6,745 nucleotides of DNA from Campylobacteraceae bacterium (GCA_026995985.1 JALWNF010000051.1:1-6745); one strand, 5' to 3'; numbered from the stretch's first letter, positions 1-6,745 are shown. A program made the numbers and translations. The notes: generated by a model not told the origin, from the letters alone.

Positions 1-9
1 GAGTTAACT

Positions 10-471
10 GTGTCTATATTCCTAAAAAAACTATTTAATCTTAACAAGAATATTATTGATAAAAGTCAAAATAGAATTTTTAAAGAGGATAATAGTAACT
101 ATGAGGAGTATGTTAAAAACTACTATGCAAAACAGGGCTATACTATTTGGCACTATAAAAATAGAGATATTACATTTGTAGCAAAGCGTAAAAGACAGAT
201 TCTTCTTATACATTGTTGTGATAGCCAATCGAACATTTCAGTTGAAGAGTTAAAGAGTTTTCAAGCCCAACGTGACCAATTTAAAAAAGATAATCCTATT
301 TTTGAAAACTATAATCTATCTTTACACTATATCATGTCAGGTTTTTTTATAACTGAAGAGGCTTATAAATATATGGAAGAGCATAAAGGTGGCATTACCT
401 ATGAGGTTATTAAAAATAAATCAAATAACAACTGGCTAAACTCTCTACTACTAGATAAAAAATCTAGTTAG
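10..471 (+). CDS. Mrr/restriction endonuclease-like protein, probably catalytically inactive (start uncertain)
   Basis: 153 aa from a GTG codon. The frame is open to the left edge of the window, so the true start may lie further upstream; a weak GAG at 1-3 sits 6 nt before the GTG. The protein resembles the small Mrr_cat-type PD-(D/E)XK proteins common in Campylobacterota. It has a conserved Tyr-Glu-x-Tyr-Val helix (31-35), a GYTIWHY strand (43-49), the core strands ITFVAK (54-59) and ILLIHCC (64-70), the helix VEELKSFQ (78-85), and a C-terminal extension LHYIMSG...ITEEAYKY (105-121). In active relatives the core reads roughly IDLIAK and LIQCK. Here the Asp position is Thr55, the Gln/Glu position is His68 and the Lys position is Cys70, so the metal-binding and catalytic residues appear lost (Asp53 is a possible displaced acid). 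No signal peptide or membrane segment is seen. It converges on rmuC with a 30-bp gap. The family assignment is moderate and from memory; the real function is unknown. Confidence 0.6.
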   Translation: MSIFLKKLFNLNKNIIDKSQNRIFKEDNSNYEEYVKNYYAKQGYTIWHYKNRDITFVAKRKRQILLIHCCDSQSNISVEELKSFQAQRDQFKKDNPIFENYNLSLHYIMSGFFITEEAYKYMEEHKGGITYEVIKNKSNNNWLNSLLLDKKSS

Positions 472-472
472 T
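447..472. repeat. Inverted repeat over the stop codon, between convergent genes
   Basis: Arm ACTACTAGAT (447-456), loop AAAAA (457-461), arm ATCTAG-T-TAGT (462-472) with one bulged T. On the + strand it is followed by an A-run (473-479), not a T-run. On the minus strand the T-run lies before the hairpin. It therefore does not have canonical intrinsic-terminator form in either direction, although it sits where a bidirectional terminator between convergent genes would be expected. It may simply be a weak AT-rich hairpin. Confidence 0.35.
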
Positions 473-501
473 AAAAAAAGCTTTATGGACTCTTTTAAAA
501 T

Positions 502-2070
502 CTATATCTCCTTTGGAATACTTTTAGATGTCTTTGCTCCCATCTCTTTAAGTTGTTCAACTTGCCTTACAATATTTCCTCTTCCCTCACTTAGACGTTT
601 TTTTGCTGATTCAAAACTATTTTGAAGAGTCTCAAACTGCTTTGAGAGTTTAACCATATCTTCTGAAAAACTTACAAACTTATCATATAAAGCACCTGCA
701 CGTCTTGCAATCTCTTTTGCATTTTGATTCTGCTTTTCGTACTTCCAAACATTTTCAATGGCTCTCATAGCAATAAGTAGAGTGGTTGGCCCAACTAAAA
801 GAATCTGTTTTTTAAATGCATCATCATATAAAGAGGAGTCTTTCTCTAAAGCTAGAGCCAATGCCCCCTCAATAGGGACAAACATAAAGATAAAATCTAA
901 AGTATTAATTCCTAAAAGCTTCTCATAATTTTTAGAAGCCAAATCTTTAATATGCTTACGCATAGAATTTATATGTTCATTAAGGTGTATCTCTTTCATC
1001 TTGTCACTATCAGCTGAGATATACTTTTCATAGGCATTGAGCGATGTTTTAGCATCTATAATTAGGTCTCGCTTGTCAGGTAGATGAACCAAAACATCAG
1101 GACGATAGGTCTTGCCATCATCATTTTTTAAAGGAACTTCCCTAGTATACTCTATGCCTTTTCTCAGACCAGATGACTCTAAGACCTTCTCTAAAATCAT
1201 CTCACCCCAAATACCTTGCTGTTTCTTCTCTCCTTTTAGGGCATTGGTAAGGTTGATAGCATCTTGACTTATCTGTTGGTTTAACTCTTTTAGCGACATA
1301 ATCTCTTGCTTAAGCATAGCACGCTCTTTTGACTCATCACTATATAGTCTATTTATCTGCTGTTTAAACTCTGAAAGTTGAGACTCCATAGGTTTTATAA
1401 TAGAGGAGAGACTCTCTTGACTAAGTTTTGAAAAATCTTTTGAATTACTCTCAAATATCCTCGAAGCAAGTTGAGCAAACTCCTCTTTTAACTCACTTCT
1501 ATGCTCTTCTAGCATCTTAAGCTTCTCTTGAGTCTGTTTCTCTTGCTCCTCCATCTGTATTTGAGTTTCTCTTAAAGTTAAATTTAATCTATTATTCTCT
1601 TCAACCAAATCTTCATTACGCTTTTGGAGTAGATTATACCCATTCTCTTGCTTTAAGTAGTTCTCTTCTAAAAGTTCATAATGAACATTAAGTTGCTCTA
1701 GTGCTGATTTCTCTTGATGAAGTGCCTTTAAATGCTCTTCTCTCTCTTTAAAAAGACGCTCTTTTAACTCTTCTACTTTAGCATTAGCCTCTTTTAGTCT
1801 CTCTTTGGTTTTAGAGAACTCCTCTAGTTCCCTCTCTAGTTTAGTTGTTTTTTTACGCTCCTCTTGAAATGCTTCATAAAACTCACTCAAACGCTCCTCT
1901 TTTGCATTATCAATTGCTTTTGCTTGTTCTAAAATAGCTTCAAGTCGATGAATTCTACCAATAAAGAGAATAATAATAGTCGAAATAAGTAGAGTTATTA
2001 GAAGAAAAATACCAACTGCAATCATTGTCATTTCACTACTCATTCCTAGCTTATAAAATAGCTCCTCCAA
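502..2070 (-). CDS. rmuC: RmuC family protein (DNA recombination protein, PD-(D/E)XK-like domain)
   Basis: 522 aa, about the usual RmuC length. One N-terminal membrane segment (about residues 15-38) is followed by a long Glu/Lys/Leu-rich coiled coil (about 40-275) and then the conserved RmuC domain. Visible motifs are GIWGE (286-290), LESSGLRKGIEY (297-308), RPDV (323-326), LIIDAKTSLNAY (336-347) and FIFMFVPIE (393-401). Asp325 and the Asp339-Ala-Lys341 triplet fit a PD-(D/E)XK nuclease-like core and are intact. In E. coli rmuC affects recombination at inverted repeats; its biochemical activity is poorly defined, and inner-membrane tethering is inferred from the helix. The start is a TTG at 2068-2070, preceded at 6 nt by GAGGGG. 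The in-frame ATG at 2041-2043 (residue 10) has AGGA directly abutting it and GGAGGAG about 18 nt away, so TTG is favoured. The start lies 3 nt after the lolA stop, implying co-translation with lolA. Confidence 0.93.
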   Translation of the reverse strand: MEELFYKLGMSSEMTMIAVGIFLLITLLISTIIILFIGRIHRLEAILEQAKAIDNAKEERLSEFYEAFQEERKKTTKLERELEEFSKTKERLKEANAKVEELKERLFKEREEHLKALHQEKSALEQLNVHYELLEENYLKQENGYNLLQKRNEDLVEENNRLNLTLRETQIQMEEQEKQTQEKLKMLEEHRSELKEEFAQLASRIFESNSKDFSKLSQESLSSIIKPMESQLSEFKQQINRLYSDESKERAMLKQEIMSLKELNQQISQDAINLTNALKGEKKQQGIWGEMILEKVLESSGLRKGIEYTREVPLKNDDGKTYRPDVLVHLPDKRDLIIDAKTSLNAYEKYISADSDKMKEIHLNEHINSMRKHIKDLASKNYEKLLGINTLDFIFMFVPIEGALALALEKDSSLYDDAFKKQILLVGPTTLLIAMRAIENVWKYEKQNQNAKEIARRAGALYDKFVSFSEDMVKLSKQFETLQNSFESAKKRLSEGRGNIVRQVEQLKEMGAKTSKSIPKEI

Positions 2071-2073
2071 ATA

Positions 2074-2640
2074 TCACCCCTCTATAACATCATATCCAGA
2101 AGGAGTCTGACACTCTAACTCTTGCTCTTTAACTAAACTGTTATAAATCATATTATTAAATATTATTTTTACTTTATTGTCTAAAGCATCTACATATACA
2201 ATCTTTTTAAGATGTTGATTCTTATCCATAGTAATCAAATACTCAATATCTTTATATGTAGCCTTATAGTCAGTTTTAGTTAATGGCTGTGCCAATTTCA
2301 AAACCTGTTCAAGGTCTACTCCCTCATCTATAAGATAGTGGGAGACCTGTTCTAAATCATGGTCAATTACGGTTAACTCAACTCCATTAGTACAGACCTC
2401 TTTTTGAGTAGGAGCAGTATAAGACCATTTAAATAGACTTCGTGTATAGGTCTCATCTCCACCCTCTGGAGTAGAGAGAATCTCTTTAATATTTTTAAAG
2501 AGTACTTTGCCCTCATACTTAATGACCTTTCCTTTTTCATTGATAATGGTCTGTTCAAAATTAGTTGTAAATGTATCTGGAAGAACTATATCAGCATTAA
2601 GTGCTAAACTTAAAGCCAAAAATGATAAAAAATATTTCAT
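2074..2640 (-). CDS. lolA: LolA, periplasmic outer-membrane lipoprotein carrier
   Basis: 188 aa. LolA accepts mature lipoproteins released from the inner membrane by the Lol ABC transporter and carries them across the periplasm to the outer membrane. A short signal peptide is visible: MKYF, a hydrophobic run to about residue 14, and a likely cleavage after Ala16 (LNA|D). The mature protein shows the family pattern: TNFEQTI (26-32), YEGKVLFK (42-49), LFKWSYTAP (69-77), VELTVIDHDLEQV (87-99), and late strands KKIVYVDALDNKVKIIF (145-161). Two cysteines (83 and 177) could form a disulfide. The start is ATG with AAAAGGA (2649-2655) 8 nt upstream. It is followed 3 nt later by rmuC. Its position near secA and the LolC/E-type permease matches other Campylobacterota and supports the call, since LolA sequences are weakly conserved. 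Confidence 0.88.
   Translation of the reverse strand: MKYFLSFLALSLALNADIVLPDTFTTNFEQTIINEKGKVIKYEGKVLFKNIKEILSTPEGGDETYTRSLFKWSYTAPTQKEVCTNGVELTVIDHDLEQVSHYLIDEGVDLEQVLKLAQPLTKTDYKATYKDIEYLITMDKNQHLKKIVYVDALDNKVKIIFNNMIYNSLVKEQELECQTPSGYDVIEG
2077..2082 (-). promoter_or_regulatory. Ribosome binding site that supports the TTG start of rmuC
   Basis: GAGGGG on the minus strand lies inside the last codons of lolA, 6 nt before the TTG at 2070. This good spacing is the main reason for choosing the TTG over the internal ATG at 2043. It also suggests that ribosomes terminating on lolA can reinitiate on rmuC. Confidence 0.6.
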
Positions 2641-2655
2641 TATATAAATCCTTTT

Positions 2656-2710
2656 ATAGTATTAAAAATATATCAAAAGCACACTTGATGTGTGATTATG
2701 TTGATACTAT
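2656..2710. repeat. Nested inverted repeat in the lolA upstream gap
   Basis: The 90-bp gap between the 49-aa gene and lolA holds nested perfect arms on the + strand: ATAGTAT (2656-2662) with ATACTAT (2704-2710), TATCAA (2671-2676) with TTGATA (2701-2706), and CACAC (2680-2684) with GTGTG (2690-2694) around a TTGAT loop. Read on the minus strand, the central hairpin is followed by CTTTTGATATATTTTT. It could be a weak intrinsic terminator after the mog cluster, an attenuator in the lolA leader, or an operator. No convincing -35/-10 pair for lolA was found here, so whether lolA has its own promoter is open. Confidence 0.45.
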
Positions 2711-2730
2711 TTTGACTAAAAATTGTGGAT

Positions 2731-2880
2731 TTAAAGAAATAACATACCAATCATTAAAATAACTAATCCAGCAATAGGATACCCATACTTAGGATTTTTA
2801 CTCTTTAGAGCCTGAAAAGAGAAGTAAAAAATTCCAACAATCAAAACTATATTAATAACTAGCCAAAGAAGTAGATTCAC
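2731..2880 (-). CDS. Small two-helix membrane protein, unknown function
   Basis: 49 aa with a GTG start (2878-2880) and a TAA stop (2731-2733). Residues 2-22 are strongly hydrophobic (beginning MNLLLWLVINIV), followed by a basic loop QALKSKNPKYGY (23-34) and a second hydrophobic segment PIAGLVILMIGMLFL (35-49). This gives a hairpin with the positive loop predicted to be cytoplasmic and both ends outward. A GGAGAG (2886-2891) lies 5 nt before the GTG, inside the end of the preceding 69-aa gene, whose stop is one base away. The tight packing, the good ribosome site and the clean two-helix pattern argue for a real gene. I do not recognise the family and propose no function beyond an inner-membrane location. 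Confidence 0.75.
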   Translation of the reverse strand: MNLLLWLVINIVLIVGIFYFSFQALKSKNPKYGYPIAGLVILMIGMLFL

Positions 2881-2881
2881 C

Positions 2882-3091
2882 TTAACTCTCCAAATCTTTT
2901 TTTGCTAACTCATCGACCATCTTAATACTCTCTAAAGCATTCTCTAAAATCTTCTTAGTAGATGTTAGAGGTTTAACTCGTAAGTTGGTCTGTTTTTTAT
3001 CAAGAGACTCATCCATAAGAATCTCCATTACCTCTTTTTCTAGCTCAGCATAAATCTCTTGGAGCTTTAGCTCTATAAACTCTATATTCAT
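2882..3091 (-). CDS. Small charged helical protein, unknown function
   Basis: 69 aa, almost entirely predicted helix and rich in Glu, Lys and Leu. There is an N-terminal amphipathic helix (about 3-27, EFIELKLQEIYAELEKEV), a short break around SLDKKQTNLRVKPLT (29-43) and a second helix (44-67). There are no cysteines, signal peptide or membrane segment, so it is probably cytosolic and possibly oligomeric. Its ATG shares one base with the mog stop (TAATG), and AAGAG (3098-3102) lies 6 nt upstream, so it is almost certainly translated with mog. The 49-aa membrane gene follows after one base. It superficially resembles other small helical proteins such as XseB in size, but lacks the XseB pattern. 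I do not recognise the family. Confidence 0.78.
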   Translation of the reverse strand: MNIEFIELKLQEIYAELEKEVMEILMDESLDKKQTNLRVKPLTSTKKILENALESIKMVDELAKKDLES

Positions 3092-3618
3092 TACTTACTC
3101 TTTGGTCTAAAGACTTTTATAACATCTTCATTGGCTTCCATATATGCTCCACCAATAAGGTCAATACAGTATGGAACAGCAGGAAAGACTGCATCTAAAC
3201 ACTCTCTAATAGACTTTGGCTTCCCCGGTAGGTTAATAATAAGAGAGTTATTACAGATACCTGCTGTCTGTCTTGATAAAATGGCTGTAGGAACATACTG
3301 TAGACTCACTGCTCTCATCTGCTCTCCAAATCCAGGGAGAAGTTTTTGACATACATTTTCTGTTGCTTCTGTTGTAACATCTCTTTTAGCTGGCCCTGTT
3401 CCTCCTGTGGTAACTATAAGGTCACAATTATGAGAAAGCTCAAGAAGAGTACTCTCAATAATTGACTGCTCATCTGGTATACATCTATACTCATACTCAC
3501 ACTCATTGAGTAGATACTCTTTCATAGTATTCATAATAGCTACCCCTGAAATATCTTCATAGATTCCTTGACTTGCTCTGTCGCTTGTGGTGACTACACC
3601 AATTTTAATTTTATCCAT
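3091..3618 (-). CDS. mog: Molybdopterin adenylyltransferase MogA
   Basis: 175 aa. MogA adenylates molybdopterin using ATP, giving the activated intermediate into which MoeA inserts molybdate; it is a cytosolic step of molybdenum-cofactor synthesis. Close resemblance to E. coli MogA is visible along the length: KIGVVTTSDRASQGIYED (5-22), IPDEQ (47-51), TTGGTGPAKRDVT (70-82), LPGFGEQMR (94-102), VPTAILSRQ (109-117), LPGKPKSIREC (130-140) and FRPKSK (170-175). Asp49 and Asp80 correspond to E. coli Asp49 and Asp82, implicated in catalysis. It is about 20 residues shorter than the E. coli protein, partly because a short segment before AVPYC is missing and the C-terminal tail is trimmed. The start is ATG with GAGGA (3625-3629) 6 nt upstream and a good promoter behind it. 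It heads a cluster with two small unknown genes and diverges from secA. Confidence 0.96.
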   Translation of the reverse strand: MDKIKIGVVTTSDRASQGIYEDISGVAIMNTMKEYLLNECEYEYRCIPDEQSIIESTLLELSHNCDLIVTTGGTGPAKRDVTTEATENVCQKLLPGFGEQMRAVSLQYVPTAILSRQTAGICNNSLIINLPGKPKSIRECLDAVFPAVPYCIDLIGGAYMEANEDVIKVFRPKSK

Positions 3619-3647
3619 TTTTTATCCTCAATATATATAATATTCGA

Positions 3648-3676
3648 ATTATAATATACTCACCTTATCTAAACAA
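3648..3676 (-). promoter_or_regulatory. Sigma-70-type promoter for mog
   Basis: On the minus strand, TTGTTT (3671-3676) is separated by exactly 17 nt from a perfect TATAAT (3648-3653). Transcription would start near 3641, about 23 nt before the mog ATG. An 8-bp palindrome ATTCGAAT (3642-3649) overlaps the -10 edge and the start point and could be an operator, but such palindromes are frequent in AT-rich DNA. Confidence 0.6.
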
Positions 3677-3689
3677 CATTTACGCAAAG

Positions 3690-3718
3690 TTTCGATAAAA
3701 TAATCCGAATTTTAATAC
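3690..3718 (+). promoter_or_regulatory. Possible promoter region for secA
   Basis: Two weak candidates lie in this stretch. One is TAAAAT (3696-3701, in GATAAAAT), the kind of -10 element seen in Campylobacterota, where the -35 is poorly conserved. The other is TTTCGA (3690-3695), 17 nt before TAATAC (3713-3718). Either would give a short leader of roughly 10-30 nt before the secA ATG. The choice cannot be made from sequence alone. Confidence 0.35.
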
Positions 3719-3733
3719 TAGGTTATAATAATA

Positions 3734-6331
3734 ATGTTAAAAAAAATATTTGGTTCTAAAAACGACAGAATCGTAAAAGGGTACATGAAACGTGCCAAGA
3801 AAATTAATAAACTAGAAGATAACTACAAAAATCTCTCTGATGATGAATTAAAATCAGCATTTAATGAACTAAAAAGAGCTGTCCAAGCTAAAGAGAGAAC
3901 TCTTGATGATGTTCTCAATGAATCCTTTGCTATAACTAGAGAGGCAAGTAAGCGTGTGCTTGGTATGCGTCACTTCGATGTACAACTTGTTGGGGGTATG
4001 GTACTTCATGAAAACTCTATTGCAGAGATGAAAACAGGTGAAGGTAAAACACTTGTTGCTACTCTTCCTGTTGTGCTTAATGCAATGTTAGGTCGAGGAG
4101 TACATATTGTTACTGTCAATGACTACCTTGCAAAGCGTGACTCTGAGGAGATGGGTAAACTATATAACTTCTTGGGGTATAGCGTTGGGTGTTTAACAGA
4201 TGATATATATGATGAGCGTGTTAAAAAAGCTCAATATGATGCCGACATTACCTATGGAACTAACAATGAGTATGGTTTTGACTATCTTCGTGACAATATG
4301 AAGACTCGTGCCGAAGAGAAAGTTCAACGTGACCACTACTTTGCTATTATTGATGAGGTTGACTCTATCTTAATTGATGAGGCAAGAACACCACTTATTA
4401 TCTCTGGGCCTGTTCAAAGAGACTCTAACCACTATGCAAAAGCTAATGAGATTGCCCTACAAATGGTTAAGGGTGAGAAGATAGAGACAAAACCAGGAGA
4501 GCCTGAGAAGACTACAGGCGACTTCTATGTTGATGAGAAAAATAGACAAGTAATTATGACTGAAGAGGGTCTTCAAAAGGCACAAGATTTATTTGGTGTA
4601 GAAAATCTATATAGCCTAGAGAATGCTGCTCTATCTCACCACCTAGACCAAGCGATGAAAGCACACTATATTTTTGAAAAAGATGTTGACTATGTTGTGC
4701 GTAATGGTGAAGTTATTATTGTCGATGAGTTCACAGGTCGTCTTAGTGAGGGTCGTCGCTTCTCTGAGGGGCTACACCAAGCAATTGAAGCTAAAGAGGG
4801 AGTAGAGATTCAAGATGAGTCACAAACTCTAGCAGAGATTACTTACCAAAACTACTTTAGACTATATGAAAAACTAGCAGGTATGACAGGAACAGCACAG
4901 ACTGAAGCAACAGAGTTTGCAGAGATTTATAACTTAGAGGTTATCTCTATTCCTACCAATGTTCCAATTGCTAGAAAAGATTTAAATGACCTCATCTACA
5001 AGACAGAGAAAGAGAAGCTAGATGCTGTTGCTAAAAAGGTTAAAGAGCTTCATGAGAAGGGGCAACCTGTTCTTATTGGTACTGCTTCTATTGAGAAGTC
5101 AGAGTTGATTCATAAACGTCTCAAAGCATCAAAGATTCCTCATAATGTATTAAATGCCAAAAACCATGAGCAAGAGGCACAGATTATTATGGAGGCTGGT
5201 AAAAAAGGTGCTGTTACAGTAGCTACAAATATGGCTGGTCGTGGAGTCGATATTAAAATAGATGATGAGGTTAAAAAGCTTGGAGGACTCTATATCATAG
5301 GAACTGAGCGTCATGAGAGTAGACGTATTGACAATCAGTTACGTGGTCGTTCAGGTCGTCAAGGTGACCCAGGTGTTTCTCAATTTTATCTCTCTTTAGA
5401 TGACAACCTCTTAAGAATATTTGGTGGGGATAAGATGAGAAACATAATGAATAAAATAGGAGTTAAAGAGGGAGAGTATATTGACTCTAAACTTGTAACT
5501 CGTTCTGTAGAGAAGGCTCAAAAGAGAGTTGAAAACATGCACTATGAGTCTCGTAAACATATTTTAGAGTATGATGATATTGCTAATGAGCAGAGAAAAG
5601 TTATCTATAATTTTAGAAATCAACTCCTTGATAAAAATTTTGATATAGATTCAAAGATTAGAGAGAACAGAGTAGAGTATGTAGAGCATATTTTAACTGA
5701 ATCTGACATATATGATGGTGCATCTCAAGAGGATTTCAACTTAGAAAAACTAGTCAATATCTTAAGAGAAGAGCTTAATTTAACAGTAGATATAGAGAGA
5801 TTTAAAGGTAAAGAGTATAGAGAGATTCACGATTTAGTTTTAGAGATTTTAGTAAATACCTATGAAGAGAAGATGGCTCCTCTTACTCCAGAACAGCGTT
5901 CAGAGATACAACGTCTGCTCTACTTAGAAGTACTTGACCCACAATGGCGAAACCACCTTTATGAGATGGACGTTATGAAGACAGGTATTGGTCTTAGAGG
6001 TTACAACCAAAAAGACCCATTGACTGAGTATAAAAAAGAGTCATATAACCTATTTATGTCTTTAATTGAGAGAATTAAATTTGAAGCTGTTAAAATACTT
6101 CAAATTGTTCAATTTAACTTTGAAGACCCTGCCCAAGAACAAGCTAAACTTGAAGCGATGCGTGATGAGTTAGAGGCAGACCTAGAGAGAGCTAAAACAA
6201 ATGAAGTAGTGGAAGCAAAAACAGAGATTGAAAAAAAACCTAAACGAAATGAGCCTTGTCCTTGTGGTTCAGGTAAAAAGTACAAACAGTGTTGTGGAAA
6301 GAGTGGACCAAAGAGAGGACTTCTAGCCTAA
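3734..6331 (+). CDS. secA: SecA, preprotein translocase ATPase
   Basis: 865 aa, full length. SecA is the ATP-driven motor that pushes unfolded pre-proteins through the SecYEG channel at the inner membrane. Visible in order: the Q-motif region HFDVQLVGG (80-88), Walker A MKTGEGKT (99-106), [16 protein letters not shown] (174-189), Walker B IIDEVDS (205-211), [11 protein letters not shown] (215-225), the pre-protein cross-linking domain (about 226-365), [11 protein letters not shown] (381-391), IPTNVP (406-411), the second nucleotide-binding domain with NMAGRGVDI (499-507) and [13 protein letters not shown] (535-547), the helical scaffold/wing region (about 590-800, with LDPQWRNHL at 734-742), an acidic linker, and a C-terminal zinc site Cys842-x-Cys844-x8-Cys853-Cys854 that in other bacteria binds SecB and phospholipid. 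The ribosome site is weak (AGG at 3720-3722, 11 nt before ATG). The stop overlaps the next gene by one base. Confidence 0.99.
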   Translation: MLKKIFGSKNDRIVKGYMKRAKKINKLEDNYKNLSDDELKSAFNELKRAVQAKERTLDDVLNESFAITREASKRVLGMRHFDVQLVGGMVLHENSIAEMKTGEGKTLVATLPVVLNAMLGRGVHIVTVNDYLAKRDSEEMGKLYNFLGYSVGCLTDDIYDERVKKAQYDADITYGTNNEYGFDYLRDNMKTRAEEKVQRDHYFAIIDEVDSILIDEARTPLIISGPVQRDSNHYAKANEIALQMVKGEKIETKPGEPEKTTGDFYVDEKNRQVIMTEEGLQKAQDLFGVENLYSLENAALSHHLDQAMKAHYIFEKDVDYVVRNGEVIIVDEFTGRLSEGRRFSEGLHQAIEAKEGVEIQDESQTLAEITYQNYFRLYEKLAGMTGTAQTEATEFAEIYNLEVISIPTNVPIARKDLNDLIYKTEKEKLDAVAKKVKELHEKGQPVLIGTASIEKSELIHKRLKASKIPHNVLNAKNHEQEAQIIMEAGKKGAVTVATNMAGRGVDIKIDDEVKKLGGLYIIGTERHESRRIDNQLRGRSGRQGDPGVSQFYLSLDDNLLRIFGGDKMRNIMNKIGVKEGEYIDSKLVTRSVEKAQKRVENMHYESRKHILEYDDIANEQRKVIYNFRNQLLDKNFDIDSKIRENRVEYVEHILTESDIYDGASQEDFNLEKLVNILREELNLTVDIERFKGKEYREIHDLVLEILVNTYEEKMAPLTPEQRSEIQRLLYLEVLDPQWRNHLYEMDVMKTGIGLRGYNQKDPLTEYKKESYNLFMSLIERIKFEAVKILQIVQFNFEDPAQEQAKLEAMRDELEADLERAKTNEVVEAKTEIEKKPKRNEPCPCGSGKKYKQCCGKSGPKRGLLA

Positions 6332-6745
6332 TGGCAACAACTGTAAACAACACCTTTGTTAACAAGGTCATAAGACACTACTTAAAGTATGATAAAGATA
6401 ACCCTTTTATCTTTATCTCATCTCTTCTTGCCTTTTTAGGAGTTGCTGCTGGTGTTATGGTACTTATGTTAGCAATGGGCATTATGAATGGAACGGAGAA
6501 AGAGTGGAAGAAAAAGCTTTTTGTTATGAACTATCCTATGACACTTATCTCTGTAGGACACCAAAGTGCGAACAATACTCTACTAAACAAGCTATCAACT
6601 CAATTTCCTAACTTAAAATTCTCACCATACTATACTACTCAAGTCATTACAAAATCTGGCTCAAATGTAAATGGTTCTATCTTATATGGTATAGATTTTG
6701 AAAAAGAGAAGATGATAAATGAGGTCTTCCAAAAGTCCATGAAAT
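6331..6745 (+). CDS. LolC/LolE-family ABC transporter permease, N-terminal part (cut by window edge)
   Basis: 138 codons are visible, with no stop before the window ends. The start ATG shares one base with the secA stop (TAATG), and GAGAGGA (6313-6319) lies 11 nt upstream, so it is co-translated with secA. It has a short cytoplasmic start, a membrane segment at about 26-50 (FIFISSLLAFLGVAAGVMVL), then the MNG motif (52-54), a charged stretch EKEWKKKL (56-63) and the beginning of a periplasmic domain. This is the classic LolC/LolE (FtsX/MacB-like) N-terminus. LolC/E work with the ATPase LolD to release lipoproteins to LolA. Campylobacterota often have one LolF-type permease in place of separate LolC and LolE, and this is probably such a protein. 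The missing C-terminus holds the other three helices expected of the family. The symbol is left empty because LolC, LolE and LolF cannot be separated here. Confidence 0.9.
   Translation, partial: MATTVNNTFVNKVIRHYLKYDKDNPFIFISSLLAFLGVAAGVMVLMLAMGIMNGTEKEWKKKLFVMNYPMTLISVGHQSANNTLLNKLSTQFPNLKFSPYYTTQVITKSGSNVNGSILYGIDFEKEKMINEVFQKSMK

Noticed and set aside
31..228. 65-aa minus-strand reading frame inside the endonuclease-like gene
   Set aside because: Fully overlaps a better-supported + strand gene with family resemblance; its hydrophobic appearance comes from AT-rich antisense reading.
447..480. Intrinsic terminator between the convergent genes
   Set aside because: The hairpin is followed by A-residues on the + strand and lacks a trailing T-run on the minus strand, so it is listed only as an inverted repeat.
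2373..2558. 61-aa minus-strand reading frame inside lolA
   Set aside because: Same strand, different frame, no ribosome site or domain; lolA covers it with clear family motifs.
2882..3091. Identification of the 69-aa gene as XseB (exonuclease VII small subunit)
   Set aside because: Size and helical content fit, but the typical XseB pattern (LExIVxxLExGxLxLEExLxxxExG) is absent.
3131..3349. 72-aa + strand reading frame antisense to mog
   Set aside because: Lies across highly conserved MogA coding sequence and has no recognisable features of its own.
3724..3729. Perfect TATAAT immediately upstream of secA as its -10 element
   Set aside because: It ends only 4 nt before the ATG, so transcription would begin inside the coding sequence.

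Overview
This AT-rich window looks like chromosomal core DNA from a Campylobacterota (epsilonproteobacterial) genome, plausibly a Sulfurimonas/Sulfurovum-like free-living member. The reasons are the compact coding, the short overlaps between genes, the low GC content, and the lolA / secA / LolC-E-type permease neighbourhood. That neighbourhood is also found in Helicobacter pylori (HP0785-HP0787) and Campylobacter jejuni (Cj0943-Cj0941). The genus is inference.

Layout. At the left edge (1-471, + strand) is a small Mrr/restriction-endonuclease-like protein whose expected catalytic residues appear replaced. It converges on a block of minus-strand genes. Read in their own direction from a divergent promoter region at 3619-3733, these are: mog (molybdopterin adenylyltransferase), a 69-aa charged helical protein, a 49-aa two-helix membrane protein with a GTG start, a 90-bp gap with a nested inverted repeat, lolA (periplasmic lipoprotein carrier), and rmuC (membrane-anchored coiled-coil protein with a PD-(D/E)XK-like domain, TTG start). 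In the other direction, secA (complete, 865 aa) reads rightward and overlaps by one base a LolC/LolE-family permease that runs off the right edge.

How the genes work together. SecA drives export of pre-proteins, including LolA and lipoprotein precursors, across the inner membrane. The LolC/E-type permease extracts mature lipoproteins from the inner membrane, and LolA carries them across the periplasm. The window therefore holds much of an envelope-biogenesis route on the two sides of one divergent promoter region. mog (molybdenum cofactor) and the two small unknown genes sit between the two halves. rmuC is translationally close-coupled to lolA without an obvious functional link.

No rRNA, tRNA, CRISPR array, insertion sequence or phage gene was seen. 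No stretch longer than about 115 bp lacks a gene. I found no convincing new multi-gene system. The points most worth a second look are the pseudo-nuclease, the 49-aa membrane gene, the mog-linked small-gene cluster and the dyad upstream of lolA.
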